Source: an uncultured Megasphaera sp.
GTDB taxonomy: Bacteria > Bacillota > Negativicutes > Veillonellales > Megasphaeraceae
Reading direction: 5' to 3'
NCBI GenBank assembly: GCA_900548635.1
Contig: URLP01000014.1
Span: forward strand, 1-21,809
DNA: 21,809 nt
Below the pieces are notes generated by a model. It was not told the origin of the DNA. It saw only the letters and a list, made by a program, of their open reading frames with translations, and ran no database searches. This document shows, piece by piece, positions 12,772-19,972 of the stretch (the first letter of the stretch is position 1; the number at the start of each line of letters is the position of its first letter). Position numbers and translations under genes: made by a program.

Positions 12772-13910
12772 AGCGCGCTGACAGTATCGTCGTCCGCCTG
12801 ACGGGGATGGTCTTCATCCTTCTCTTCCTGACCATCGCTATTTTGCTGATTCTCGTCAACAACCAGATGGACAGCCACTTTTCCCAGTATCTGACGAATA
12901 CGAGCCAGCTCGCAGGACCGGGCATGGACCACCCCATGGGCATGATGCACGGCATGATGCACGGGCCGGCAGAAATCACGTATATCTCGGCCGTCCATCG
13001 CTCTCTCCTCTGGGTCGGCCTGTTGATGATTGCCATCAGCGTCACCGTCAGTTACTTCATCGTCCGGGAAATCATGCGGCCCCTGTCGAGCCTGACCGAC
13101 GCCGTCCAGAAGGTGCGGGCCGGGAAGTACGGCCAGACAGTCCCCATCGAGCGCTATGACGAAGTGGGCGTCCTGACGGAGACCTTCAACGGCATGTCCG
13201 AAGACCTGGCCAAGAACGACAAGATGCGGCGCCGCCTCTTCGCCAACATCGCCCACGAACTGCGCACGCCCCTGGCCATCCTGCAGGGCAACCTGGAAGG
13301 CATGATCGACGACGTCATCCCGACGGACAAGAAAGTCCTCCTCTCCATGGAAGACGAGACGCTGCGCATGGGCCGCCTCATCCAGGACCTGCGCGACCTG
13401 TCGCTGGCCGAAATCAACGAACTGACGCTGCACAAGGAGCCCTATAACATCAACGCCCTCCTGGAACGGGCCGTGAGCATGCTCCAGCCCTTATGCGACG
13501 AAAAATCCCTGACCGTCCGTTTGGATCTGGCCAGGGATCTGCCGAAAGTTTCTATCGATGTAGACCGCATCAATCAGGTTATTTACAATCTTTTGAACAA
13601 CGCCATCCGCTACATCGAAAAGGGCTGTACGATTACGGTGCGGACGAAAGCCGTTCGGCATGACGGCAAAGCCTATGTCCAGACCCAGATAGCCGACACG
13701 GGCAGCGGCATTGCCCCGGAAGACCTGGAACACATCTTCCAGTACTTCTACCGCAGCGAAAAATCGCGCAGCCGCAAAAGCGGCGGCAGCGGCATCGGCC
13801 TCGCCCTGGCCCAGCAGTTCATCAAAAGCCACGGCGGAAAAATCTGGGCCGAAAGCGAAGTAGGCCGGGGGACGACGTTCACCTTCATACTGCCCGCATG
13901 TTTCACGTGA
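12768..13910 (+). CDS. Membrane sensor histidine kinase with Met/His-rich external loop
   Basis: A 380-residue kinase. Helix 1 is at about 11-31, helix 2 at 79-99. The short external loop between them contains MDHPMGMMHGMMHG (residues 53-66), five Met and three His in fourteen residues, the kind of sequence that binds Cu(I) or Ag(I). HAMP region 100-150 (REIMRPLSSLTDAVQKV), phosphoacceptor His163 in FANIAHELRTPL, N box NQVIYNLLNNAIRY, G1 box DTGSGI, F box, and G2 box GGSGIGLALA. It is translationally coupled to the response regulator (ATGA overlap). The last codons and the stop are built into a perfect parS palindrome (13899-13914). The kinase family is certain; a copper-type signal is inference from the loop and the neighbours. 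Confidence 0.95.
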   Translation: MKRADSIVVRLTGMVFILLFLTIAILLILVNNQMDSHFSQYLTNTSQLAGPGMDHPMGMMHGMMHGPAEITYISAVHRSLLWVGLLMIAISVTVSYFIVREIMRPLSSLTDAVQKVRAGKYGQTVPIERYDEVGVLTETFNGMSEDLAKNDKMRRRLFANIAHELRTPLAILQGNLEGMIDDVIPTDKKVLLSMEDETLRMGRLIQDLRDLSLAEINELTLHKEPYNINALLERAVSMLQPLCDEKSLTVRLDLARDLPKVSIDVDRINQVIYNLLNNAIRYIEKGCTITVRTKAVRHDGKAYVQTQIADTGSGIAPEDLEHIFQYFYRSEKSRSRKSGGSGIGLALAQQFIKSHGGKIWAESEVGRGTTFTFILPACFT

Positions 13911-13914
13911 AACA
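13899..13914. other. parS: parS centromere-like site (ParB/Spo0J binding)
   Basis: TGTTTCACGTGAAACA, a perfect 16-base palindrome identical to the bacterial parS consensus bound by ParB (Spo0J). It overlaps the final codons of the sensor kinase gene, whose stop codon TGA is the centre-right part of the palindrome. parS sites cluster near oriC, so the window is probably origin-proximal. parA, parB and oriC are not in the window. Confidence 0.92.
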
Positions 13915-13981
13915 ATGGCATACGCATGAAAAGGGTCCAGTCATAAGCGAAAAGACGTTTCTCGCCCGGTTTGCCGTGAGT

Positions 13982-14030
13982 CGTGATTCGTTTGCCGTTG
14001 GCTGTGCGAATCTTCGACAAACGAATCACG
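13982..14030. repeat. Inverted pair of the TTCGTG-ATTCGTTTG intergenic repeat (copy 2)
   Basis: CGTGATTCGTTTGCCG (13982-13997) and the reverse complement of 14015-14030 agree at 15 of 16 positions. A terminator hairpin follows after about 14 bases, as at copy 1. Confidence 0.8.
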
Positions 14031-14043
14031 CCAAAAGAACCAC

Positions 14044-14079
14044 AAAAAAAGCTGTCGCTTCAAAGGCGACAGCTTTTTT
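14044..14079. terminator. Terminator between the sensor kinase and ptsI (bidirectional)
   Basis: AGCTGTCGC / GCGACAGCT stem with a TTCAAAG loop, flanked by A and T runs of six or more on both sides. It directly abuts the ptsI stop codon (minus strand) and is also the first good terminator after the sensor kinase (plus strand). Confidence 0.9.
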
Positions 14080-14080
14080 A

Positions 14081-15712
14081 TTACTTGCTCAAATCCAGGG
14101 AGCATACTTTTTCGCGGAGCGGCAGGACCGACGGGGGGCTTACGGAGAGTTCGTCTACGCCCATACGCAGGAAGGTTTCCGTTAAGGTCAGGTCGGCGCC
14201 GAGTTCGCCGCAGATGCCGACCCAGATACCGGCTTTGTGGCCGTTTTCGATGGTCATCTGGATGAGTTTGAGGACAGCCGGATGATGGGGATCGAAGAAG
14301 GCATCGAGTTTGGTCTGCTGGCGGTCGATAGCCAGGGTGTACTGCGTCAAGTCGTTGGAACCGATGCTGAAGAAGTCGACTTCTTTAGCCAGTTCTTCGC
14401 TCATGACGGCAGCAGCCGGTGTTTCGACCATGATGCCGATTTCCATGTCCTTATCGTAGGCAATGCCTTTTTCATCCAGTTCCTGGCGGACTTCTGCGAG
14501 GATTTCCTTGCAGCGCTGGACTTCCCAGACGGAGATGATCATCGGGAACATGATGGCGATCTTACCAAAGGCCGAGGCGCGCAGGAGAGCGCGGAGCTGG
14601 GTCTTGAAGAGGTCGACGCGGGTCAGGCAGATGCGGATGGCACGCATGCCCATGGCCGGGTTTTCTTCCGGATCGAGCTGGAAGTAGTCGACTTTTTTGT
14701 CTGCGCCGATATCCAGGGTGCGGATGACGACGGTCTTGCCCTGCAGGGCTTCGGCTGCCTGTTTATAGGCTTCAAACTGCTGGTCTTCCGTCGGATAATC
14801 GCTGCTTTCCAGATAGAGGAATTCGCTGCGGAAGAGGCCGATGCCTTCAGCATCGTTGGCCAGGACCTGGGGCAGGTTGCCCGGGTTGCCGATGTTGGCA
14901 TAGAGGTTGATCTTCTTGCCGTCTTTCGTCACCGTCGGTACGCCGCGGACCTGTTCCAGAGCGGCTACGCGCAGTTCTTCTTCTTTCTGTTTCTGCTGCA
15001 TGGCTTTCATCGTTTCGTCGTCCGGGTTGATGTAGACCGTACCCGTCGTGCCGTCGATGATGGCCGTCATGCCGTCGACGTCGTTGTGGAGCAGTGTGCC
15101 CGTGCTGACGACGGCAGCGATGCCCAGCGTGCGGGCCAGGATAGCCGTATGAGAGTTCGTGCTGCCTGCTGACGTCACAAAGCCGAGAATCTTATCCGTA
15201 TCGAGCTGCAGTGTTTCGCTCGGAGCCAGGTCATCAGCAGCGATGATGACGTGATCATAGTTGCTGAAATCGATGCCCGGGCCGCCGCAGAGCTGCTGTT
15301 CGACGCGGCGGGAGATGTCGAGGACATCGGCTGCACGAGCCTGCATGTAGGCATCTTCCATGGAGCGGAACATTTCAGCGAATTCCTGCGCCGTCTGATC
15401 GACAGCGGCTTCAGCGTTCATTTTTTCATCGCGGATCTTCGTTTCGATTCCTTCGATGTAGTCATCGTCATCAAGCATCATCTGATGGACTTCAAAGACA
15501 GCTGCCTGTTCTTCGCCGACTTTATCGACGGCTTTGACATAGAGGTCTTTGAGCTGGCCGATGGCTTCTTCACGTGCTTTCTGAAAACGCGCTACTTCTG
15601 CTTCTGCGTCTTCAATGGGCCGTACGGCCGTAGAAATCGTATTGCGGTGGAACAGTGCCAGCGGTCCGATGCTGATACCGGAGAAGACACTTTTACCTTT
15701 TAACGTCAGCAT
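14081..15712 (-). CDS. ptsI: Phosphoenolpyruvate--protein phosphotransferase, PTS enzyme I
   Basis: A 543-residue soluble enzyme that takes phosphate from phosphoenolpyruvate and passes it to HPr. Visible: the N-terminal HPr-binding helical domain, the phosphohistidine His188 in the GSTNSHTAILAR motif, the linker, and the C-terminal PEP-binding TIM barrel with EGIGLFRSEFLYL, MFPMIISVWE, IMVETPAAAVMSEELAKEVDF, FSIGSNDLTQYTLAIDR, and the catalytic GICGE Cys. It is about 25-30 residues shorter than the Bacillus enzyme (570), with the difference at the extreme C terminus. The gene follows ptsH by 19 bases, an ordinary ptsHI operon. Assignment is certain. Confidence 0.97.
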   Translation of the reverse strand: MLTLKGKSVFSGISIGPLALFHRNTISTAVRPIEDAEAEVARFQKAREEAIGQLKDLYVKAVDKVGEEQAAVFEVHQMMLDDDDYIEGIETKIRDEKMNAEAAVDQTAQEFAEMFRSMEDAYMQARAADVLDISRRVEQQLCGGPGIDFSNYDHVIIAADDLAPSETLQLDTDKILGFVTSAGSTNSHTAILARTLGIAAVVSTGTLLHNDVDGMTAIIDGTTGTVYINPDDETMKAMQQKQKEEELRVAALEQVRGVPTVTKDGKKINLYANIGNPGNLPQVLANDAEGIGLFRSEFLYLESSDYPTEDQQFEAYKQAAEALQGKTVVIRTLDIGADKKVDYFQLDPEENPAMGMRAIRICLTRVDLFKTQLRALLRASAFGKIAIMFPMIISVWEVQRCKEILAEVRQELDEKGIAYDKDMEIGIMVETPAAAVMSEELAKEVDFFSIGSNDLTQYTLAIDRQQTKLDAFFDPHHPAVLKLIQMTIENGHKAGIWVGICGELGADLTLTETFLRMGVDELSVSPPSVLPLREKVCSLDLSK

Positions 15713-15731
15713 GTACTTTCCCCCTCAAAAA

Positions 15732-15989
15732 TTAGAAGTTTTCTTTCAGGAAGGCTTCTACAGCACTTGCTGCCTGTTCTTCGTCAGCACCTTCTACCTG
15801 AACTTTAATCGTTTCGCCCTGTTTTACACCGAGAGCCATGATGGTGAAGATTTTTTTCAAATCGCCTTTGCGGGCGCCTTTGAAGACGCTGATGGTCGAT
15901 TCAAATTTCTTTGCTTCTTTAACCAAAAGGCCAGCCGGACGAGCGTGGATACCCTGAGGATCTGTAACGACGAATTCGAATTCTTTCAT
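15732..15989 (-). CDS. ptsH: Phosphocarrier protein HPr (Lys at the usual Ser46 position)
   Basis: An 85-residue carrier that relays phosphate from enzyme I to the fructose EIIA. His15 sits in the GIHARPA active-site motif. Aligned without gaps to Bacillus HPr, the regulatory region NLKSIMGVMSLG reads DLKKIFTIMALG here, so position 46 is Lys rather than Ser. HPr kinase/phosphorylase could not modify it there, so Ser46-dependent catabolite repression through CcpA is not expected from this protein. It is not a Crh protein, because His15 is kept. RBS AAAGGAGG precedes the ATG. It is first in the ptsHI pair and directly follows fruA. Confidence 0.96.
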   Translation of the reverse strand: MKEFEFVVTDPQGIHARPAGLLVKEAKKFESTISVFKGARKGDLKKIFTIMALGVKQGETIKVQVEGADEEQAASAVEAFLKENF

Positions 15990-16036
15990 AGTAAATTCCT
16001 CCTTTAGGAAATAGATAAAGTGTGAGACAATCTTAC

Positions 16037-16042
16037 ATTATA
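16037..16042 (-). promoter_or_regulatory. Candidate -10 element for ptsH
   Basis: TATAAT on the minus strand, 48 bases before the ptsH ATG. No convincing -35 is present at 17 bases (ATTCCG), so ptsHI may be read mainly from the fru promoter. Confidence 0.4.
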
Positions 16043-16060
16043 TAGTGTATATGATTTAGC

Positions 16061-16079
16061 GGAATAACGCAATTATTCC
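16061..16079. repeat. Small perfect hairpin GGAATAA-N5-TTATTCC over the fruA stop codon
   Basis: Seven-base stem, five-base loop, containing the fruA stop. There is no T-run after the stem. It might be an RNA processing or stability element between fruA and ptsH. Confidence 0.5.
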
Positions 16080-18022
16080 TGCGGACGTTTTTTGCGGAAA
16101 ATACCGAGCAGGATCGCTGCGACGATGACGCCGACGACCAAGGCTGCAAGATACATAGGCCAGTTGGTGATGACGCCGAAGACGAAGATACCGCCGTGAG
16201 GAGCCGGAAGGGTGCAGCCAAAGAGCATGGACAGGGCACCGGCAACGGCTGCGCCGATGGCGCAGGGCGGAATGACATGGACCGGGTCGGAAGCGGCAAA
16301 AGGAATGGCGCCTTCGGTGATGAAGGAAAGGCCCATGATGAAGTTGGTAATCGTCGACTGGCGTTCCTTCGGCGTGAATTTGCCTTTAAAGATGAGCATC
16401 GAAAGGGCAATAGCCAGAGGCGGAACCATGCCGCCGACCATGACGGAAGCCATGATGCCCGAGCTGACAGCCTGACCGCTGGCGCTCATCAGGGAAGCCG
16501 TGCCGAAAACGTATGCGGCTTTGTTAATCGGGCCGCCGAAGTCGATGGACATCATGCCGCCGAGGATGAAGCCGAGGACGATACGGCTCGACGTGGTCAT
16601 GCTGTTGAGGACGTCGAAGAGCCATTTATTGAAAATCGAGGTCGGCGGATTGATGATATAGGTCATGATGACGCCGATCAGGACCAGGCCCAGGACCGGA
16701 TAGAAGAGGATGGACTTCGTGCCATCCAGGGCTTCCGGCAGATGGGAGAGTGCTTTTTTCAGGAAAATAATCAGGTAGCCTGCGATGAAGCCGGCGAAGA
16801 GGGCACCGAAGAAGCCCGAGCCGCCTGTCGTAGCCAGGAAGCCGCCGACGATGCCGGGCATCAGAGCCGGGCGTTCACCGATACTCATGGCGATGTAACC
16901 GGCGAGAATCGGCATCATCATGCTGAAGGAGAGACCGCCGACGTTTTTCAGGAAGGCCGCCAGCGGTGTGCCGCTGCCGAAGTTGGCCGTACCGGCATTG
17001 TCCATATCGCAGAGGAAAGCCAGGGCGATGAGGATACCGCCGCCGATAACGAAGGGCAGCATGTGGGAAACGCCGTTCATCAGGTGTTTATAGATCTGAC
17101 GGCCGACGCTTTCTTTTTCAGCGGCTTCGACGTCGACACTTTCCGAAGACGAATCGCTGCCCTGATAAATCGGCGCTTTGCCGTCGAGGACGGTCTGGAT
17201 GAGTTCTTCCGGGATCTTAATGCCATTGGCGACTTTCGTGAAGATGACCGGTTTGCCGGCGAATCGCTGGACCGGTACGTCTTTGTCGCAGGCGACGATG
17301 ACGCCGACGGCGCGGTCGATATCGGCCTGGGTCAGGTGGTTCTTGACACCGCCGGAGCCGTTCGTTTCAATCTTGATGTCGACGCCCATGGCAGCGGCCT
17401 TGTTTTCCAAAGCTTCGGCGGCCATATACGTGTGGGCGATGCCCGTCGGGCAGGCCGTGACGCCGATGACGTAGGGACGATCCGAAGGAGCGGCGGCTTC
17501 TGTTTCAGCTGGTGCTTCTTCTGCCGCCGCTTCGGCAGCCGCTTCTGCTTCTTCAGCGGCGACCTGTTCACTTTCAGCCTTATCGATGACAGCCAGATAT
17601 TCTTCCGGTGTTTTGGCCTTCATCAGGTTGTCGCGGAAGTCGTCGTCCATGAGCATGCGGCTCAGACGGCTCAGGACTTCCAGGTGGACGTTGGCACCGC
17701 CGGCCGGAGCGGCGATGAGGAAGAACAAGTGGGCCGGTTCGTCATCGAGGCTTTCGTAGTCGACGCCGTCGCGGACGATCATGGAAGCCAGACCCGGTTC
17801 ATTGACGGCTTCTGTCTTGGCATGCGGAATGGCGATGCCTTCGCCGATACCCGTGCTGCCTTCGGCTTCACGAGCGAGGACGCGCTGTTTGTACAGCTCT
17901 TTGTCGTTCAGGTTGCCGCCGGCAGCCATGAGATCGACGAGGTGGTCGATGGCTGCTGCCTTGTCGGCTACAGAGGCATTCAGGTCGATGCTCTGTTTCT
18001 TGAGTAAATCCACAATACGCAT
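16073..18022 (-). CDS. fruA: Fructose-specific PTS enzyme IIABC
   Basis: A 649-residue inner-membrane permease that imports fructose and phosphorylates it to fructose 1-phosphate. Order: EIIA (1-148) with phosphohistidine His67 in GIAIPHAKT; a 30-residue Ala/Glu-rich linker (about 150-180); EIIB (183-285) with Cys191 in VTACPTGIAHTYMAAE, typical of the fructose family; a second linker; and EIIC (about 305-645), eight or more hydrophobic segments with GFLATTGGSGFFGALFAGFIAGY and the INPPTSIFNKWL region. I chose the ATG at 18022 since AGAAGGAG precedes it at the right distance; a longer frame (from 18061) has no ribosome binding site. It follows fruK by 60 bases and precedes ptsH by 83, so the whole PTS for fructose is in one locus. 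Confidence 0.96.
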   Translation of the reverse strand: MRIVDLLKKQSIDLNASVADKAAAIDHLVDLMAAGGNLNDKELYKQRVLAREAEGSTGIGEGIAIPHAKTEAVNEPGLASMIVRDGVDYESLDDEPAHLFFLIAAPAGGANVHLEVLSRLSRMLMDDDFRDNLMKAKTPEEYLAVIDKAESEQVAAEEAEAAAEAAAEEAPAETEAAAPSDRPYVIGVTACPTGIAHTYMAAEALENKAAAMGVDIKIETNGSGGVKNHLTQADIDRAVGVIVACDKDVPVQRFAGKPVIFTKVANGIKIPEELIQTVLDGKAPIYQGSDSSSESVDVEAAEKESVGRQIYKHLMNGVSHMLPFVIGGGILIALAFLCDMDNAGTANFGSGTPLAAFLKNVGGLSFSMMMPILAGYIAMSIGERPALMPGIVGGFLATTGGSGFFGALFAGFIAGYLIIFLKKALSHLPEALDGTKSILFYPVLGLVLIGVIMTYIINPPTSIFNKWLFDVLNSMTTSSRIVLGFILGGMMSIDFGGPINKAAYVFGTASLMSASGQAVSSGIMASVMVGGMVPPLAIALSMLIFKGKFTPKERQSTITNFIMGLSFITEGAIPFAASDPVHVIPPCAIGAAVAGALSMLFGCTLPAPHGGIFVFGVITNWPMYLAALVVGVIVAAILLGIFRKKRPQE

Positions 18023-18082
18023 TTGCTTCTCTCCTTCTCTCTGTGACTTCTCTCTATACAAAAATGCGTTGCTTAAGCGGTT

Positions 18083-18988
18083 TTATAACTGTGCATATAC
18101 TTCTTTGATATTGTCTTCTGTAGCCAGCCATTCATGGAAAGCCGAAGCACTGCCGGCACTGATGCCCATCTTGAGGGCTTCTTCGAGATTGCCTTTAGAG
18201 GCTTCGAAACCTGCCAGGAAGCCTGCGACCATGCTGTCGCCGGCACCGACGGAGTTGACCAGTGTACCTTTCGGCGACTGACGGCGGTAGACCTTGCCGT
18301 CTTCACCGAGGAGCAAGGCACCGTCGCCGCCGAGGGAGACGAGGACATTGCGGGCACCCATGGCCTGGAGCTGTTTGGCGCAGACGATGATTTCTTCATC
18401 CGTGTGCAGGTCGACGCTGAAGAGTTCGCCCAATTCGAAGTTGTTCGGCTTGATCATGAAGGGCTTGTATTTAATGACGTTCTTCAGGAGGTCGCCCGTA
18501 GCATCGACGACGGTGCGGATGTCGCGGTCCTGGAGACGCTTGAGGATCTGTTCGTAAATATCATCAGGAATATCGCTGGGGATACTGCCGGCCAGGACGA
18601 GGGTATCGCCGGCCTTCAGGGCATCGATCTGTTTGATCAGGGCCTGCAGTTTATCTTCCGGAATGTGGGGGCCCATGCCGTTGACGGCCGTTTCGTCGTC
18701 AGCGCTGACTTTCAGGTTGATGCGCGAGCAGCCTTCATCGAGGACGATGAAGTCCGTGTCGCCGCCGTTAACTTTGGCCAGGCGTTCGATTTCCCGGCCC
18801 GTGAAGCCTGCGATGAAGCCGAGCATCTTGGACGGGATGTGGAGATTGCCGAGGACGAGGGAGACGTTAATGCCCTTGCCGCCGGGATAAATCATTTCCT
18901 GTTCGGCCCGGTTGATGTCACCGGCTTTAAAAGTGGTCATGTGGACGACGTAGTCTAAGGATGGGTTGAACGTAACTGTGTAAATCAC
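18083..18988 (-). CDS. fruK: 1-phosphofructokinase
   Basis: A 301-residue PfkB-family kinase that converts fructose 1-phosphate to fructose 1,6-bisphosphate. Features: MIYTVTFNPSLDYVV opening, the sugar-binding GGKGINVS motif (36-43), GSIPSDIPDD, the KPNNFELGELF segment, and the ATP and catalytic motif VGAGDSMVAGFLAGF with general base Asp251. Its start codon overlaps the end of fruR by four bases (translational coupling) and the fructose EIIABC gene follows, giving the classic fruRKA order. The context argues against the related tagatose 6-phosphate kinase. Assignment is firm. Confidence 0.95.
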   Translation of the reverse strand: MIYTVTFNPSLDYVVHMTTFKAGDINRAEQEMIYPGGKGINVSLVLGNLHIPSKMLGFIAGFTGREIERLAKVNGGDTDFIVLDEGCSRINLKVSADDETAVNGMGPHIPEDKLQALIKQIDALKAGDTLVLAGSIPSDIPDDIYEQILKRLQDRDIRTVVDATGDLLKNVIKYKPFMIKPNNFELGELFSVDLHTDEEIIVCAKQLQAMGARNVLVSLGGDGALLLGEDGKVYRRQSPKGTLVNSVGAGDSMVAGFLAGFEASKGNLEEALKMGISAGSASAFHEWLATEDNIKEVYAQL

Positions 18989-19749
18989 AGGATATGCACC
19001 TCCGTAATCTGCTGGTACGGCTTGTAGTCGATGTGCTGTTCGTCGCTTTTGGCCGTAATCAGTGTAACCATTGATAAGTCTGCGAATGTAATGTGTGAAG
19101 ATAAGCCGAATTTACTGGAATCGGCGAGAACGAAACGGTCCAGGCACTGCGAGAGGGCAGCGCGCTTGCAGACGGCTTCTTCTTCGTCCGGCGTCGTACA
19201 GCCGGAATGGGGAGCAATGCCGTTGGCGCCAAAAAAACCCTTCGTGAAATGATAGCGGCCGATCATGTCCCGCATCTCGCTGCCGACGATGGCTTCTGTA
19301 TCGCCCTTAACCCGTCCCGGCAGGATGTAGACACGGCTGCCGCTGCGCCCGAGCTTCTGAGCCAGGGGAATACTGTTGGTCACGAAGTTCGCTTCGGAAC
19401 CGGCCAGGAAATCGGCCATCTGTTCCGTCGTCGAACCGGCATCGATATAGACGAAATCGTCTTTTTCGATGAGGTTGGCTGCGAATTGAGCAATACGGCG
19501 CTTTTCGTTCATATGAAAGGAATATTTATCCTGGAGATTCTCCATATCCGCTTCATAGGACGAATCATCGCGCAGTGTCGTCGCACCGCCGTGGACGCGG
19601 CGCAGGCGGCCTTCTTTGTCCAATGTCAACAGATCCCGGCGGACTGTCGATTCGGAAATGTTCAGAAAATTCACTAAGTCCTGGACAGAGACAGCACCGC
19701 TCGTATTGACGAGGCGCATGATTTTTTCATGTCTTTCTTCTGTCAACAT
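18985..19749 (-). CDS. fruR: DeoR-family transcriptional regulator of the fructose operon
   Basis: A 254-residue repressor. Helix-turn-helix at residues 5-57 (ERHEKIMRLVNTSGAVSVQD, then NISESTVRRDLLTLDKEGRL, then RVHGGA), the DeoR-family signature. The C-terminal sensor domain resembles ribose-phosphate isomerase folds: IDAGSTTEQMADFL, NSIPLAQKL, GFFGANGI and FVLADSSKFG. This domain binds a sugar phosphate, most likely fructose 1-phosphate, in this family. It is the first gene of the fruRKA-ptsHI run and would regulate its own promoter at the repeats found at 19797-19854. Assignment rests on family plus position. Confidence 0.93.
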   Translation of the reverse strand: MLTEERHEKIMRLVNTSGAVSVQDLVNFLNISESTVRRDLLTLDKEGRLRRVHGGATTLRDDSSYEADMENLQDKYSFHMNEKRRIAQFAANLIEKDDFVYIDAGSTTEQMADFLAGSEANFVTNSIPLAQKLGRSGSRVYILPGRVKGDTEAIVGSEMRDMIGRYHFTKGFFGANGIAPHSGCTTPDEEEAVCKRAALSQCLDRFVLADSSKFGLSSHITFADLSMVTLITAKSDEQHIDYKPYQQITEVHIL

Positions 19750-19782
19750 CGTATCACTTCCCTTTTCTCCTCCTTTGGTCTC

Positions 19783-19854
19783 ATTATACTTTTATATTCG
19801 TTCATTTTCAATCAATTTCATTCATTATAAGTAAAAAGCAATCATTTTCGTTCA
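19783..19854 (-). promoter_or_regulatory. fru operon promoter with repeated FruR operators
   Basis: Minus strand: TTGAAA (19811-19806), 17 bases, TATAAT (19788-19783). Two copies of a 16-base motif, TGAACGAAAATGATTG (19854-19839) and TGAATGAAATTGATTG (19824-19809), are exactly 30 bases apart on the same face of the helix, and a third partial copy with TGAACGAA (19804-19797) lies between -35 and -10. This is the pattern of DeoR-type operators. Confidence 0.75.
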
Positions 19855-19901
19855 GCTATGCATTTAGAGTATTGAGTGATTTTTTTCACATTTTTACAAA
19901 A

Positions 19902-19935
19902 AAAAAGGCTGCCGCATAAAGCGACGAGCCTTTTT
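19902..19935 (-). terminator. Terminator after the OFA transporter gene (repeat-associated)
   Basis: AAAAAGGCT / AGCCTTTTT stem with an inner CGC/GCG stack and ATAAA loop; long A/T flanks on both sides, about 40 bases after the OFA stop codon. Its loop sequence is nearly identical to the terminator at 2448-2484. Confidence 0.85.
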
Positions 19936-19952
19936 GTGGTTCGTTTGCCGAA
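19936..19952. repeat. TTCGTGATTCGTTTG intergenic repeat (copy 3, single arm)
   Basis: GTGGTTCGTTTGCCGAA next to the terminator at 19902-19935. It matches the arms of the copies at 2392 and 13982, and the adjoining AAATTCAC also matches copy 1 (GAAGATTCAC). Confidence 0.65.
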
Positions 19953-19972
19953 AATTCACGCGGGCGGCGCCA

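Noticed and set aside
15567..15582. CACGTG core within ptsI as a second parS
   Set aside because: Only about 3 of the 10 flanking consensus positions match; a chance hexamer within coding sequence.
16196..18007. 603-codon plus-strand ORF opposite fruA
   Set aside because: It is antisense to a certain fruA reading frame. Its long openness is a by-product of GC-rich third positions, and the translation is Asp/Arg/Gly/Ala-rich with no family features.
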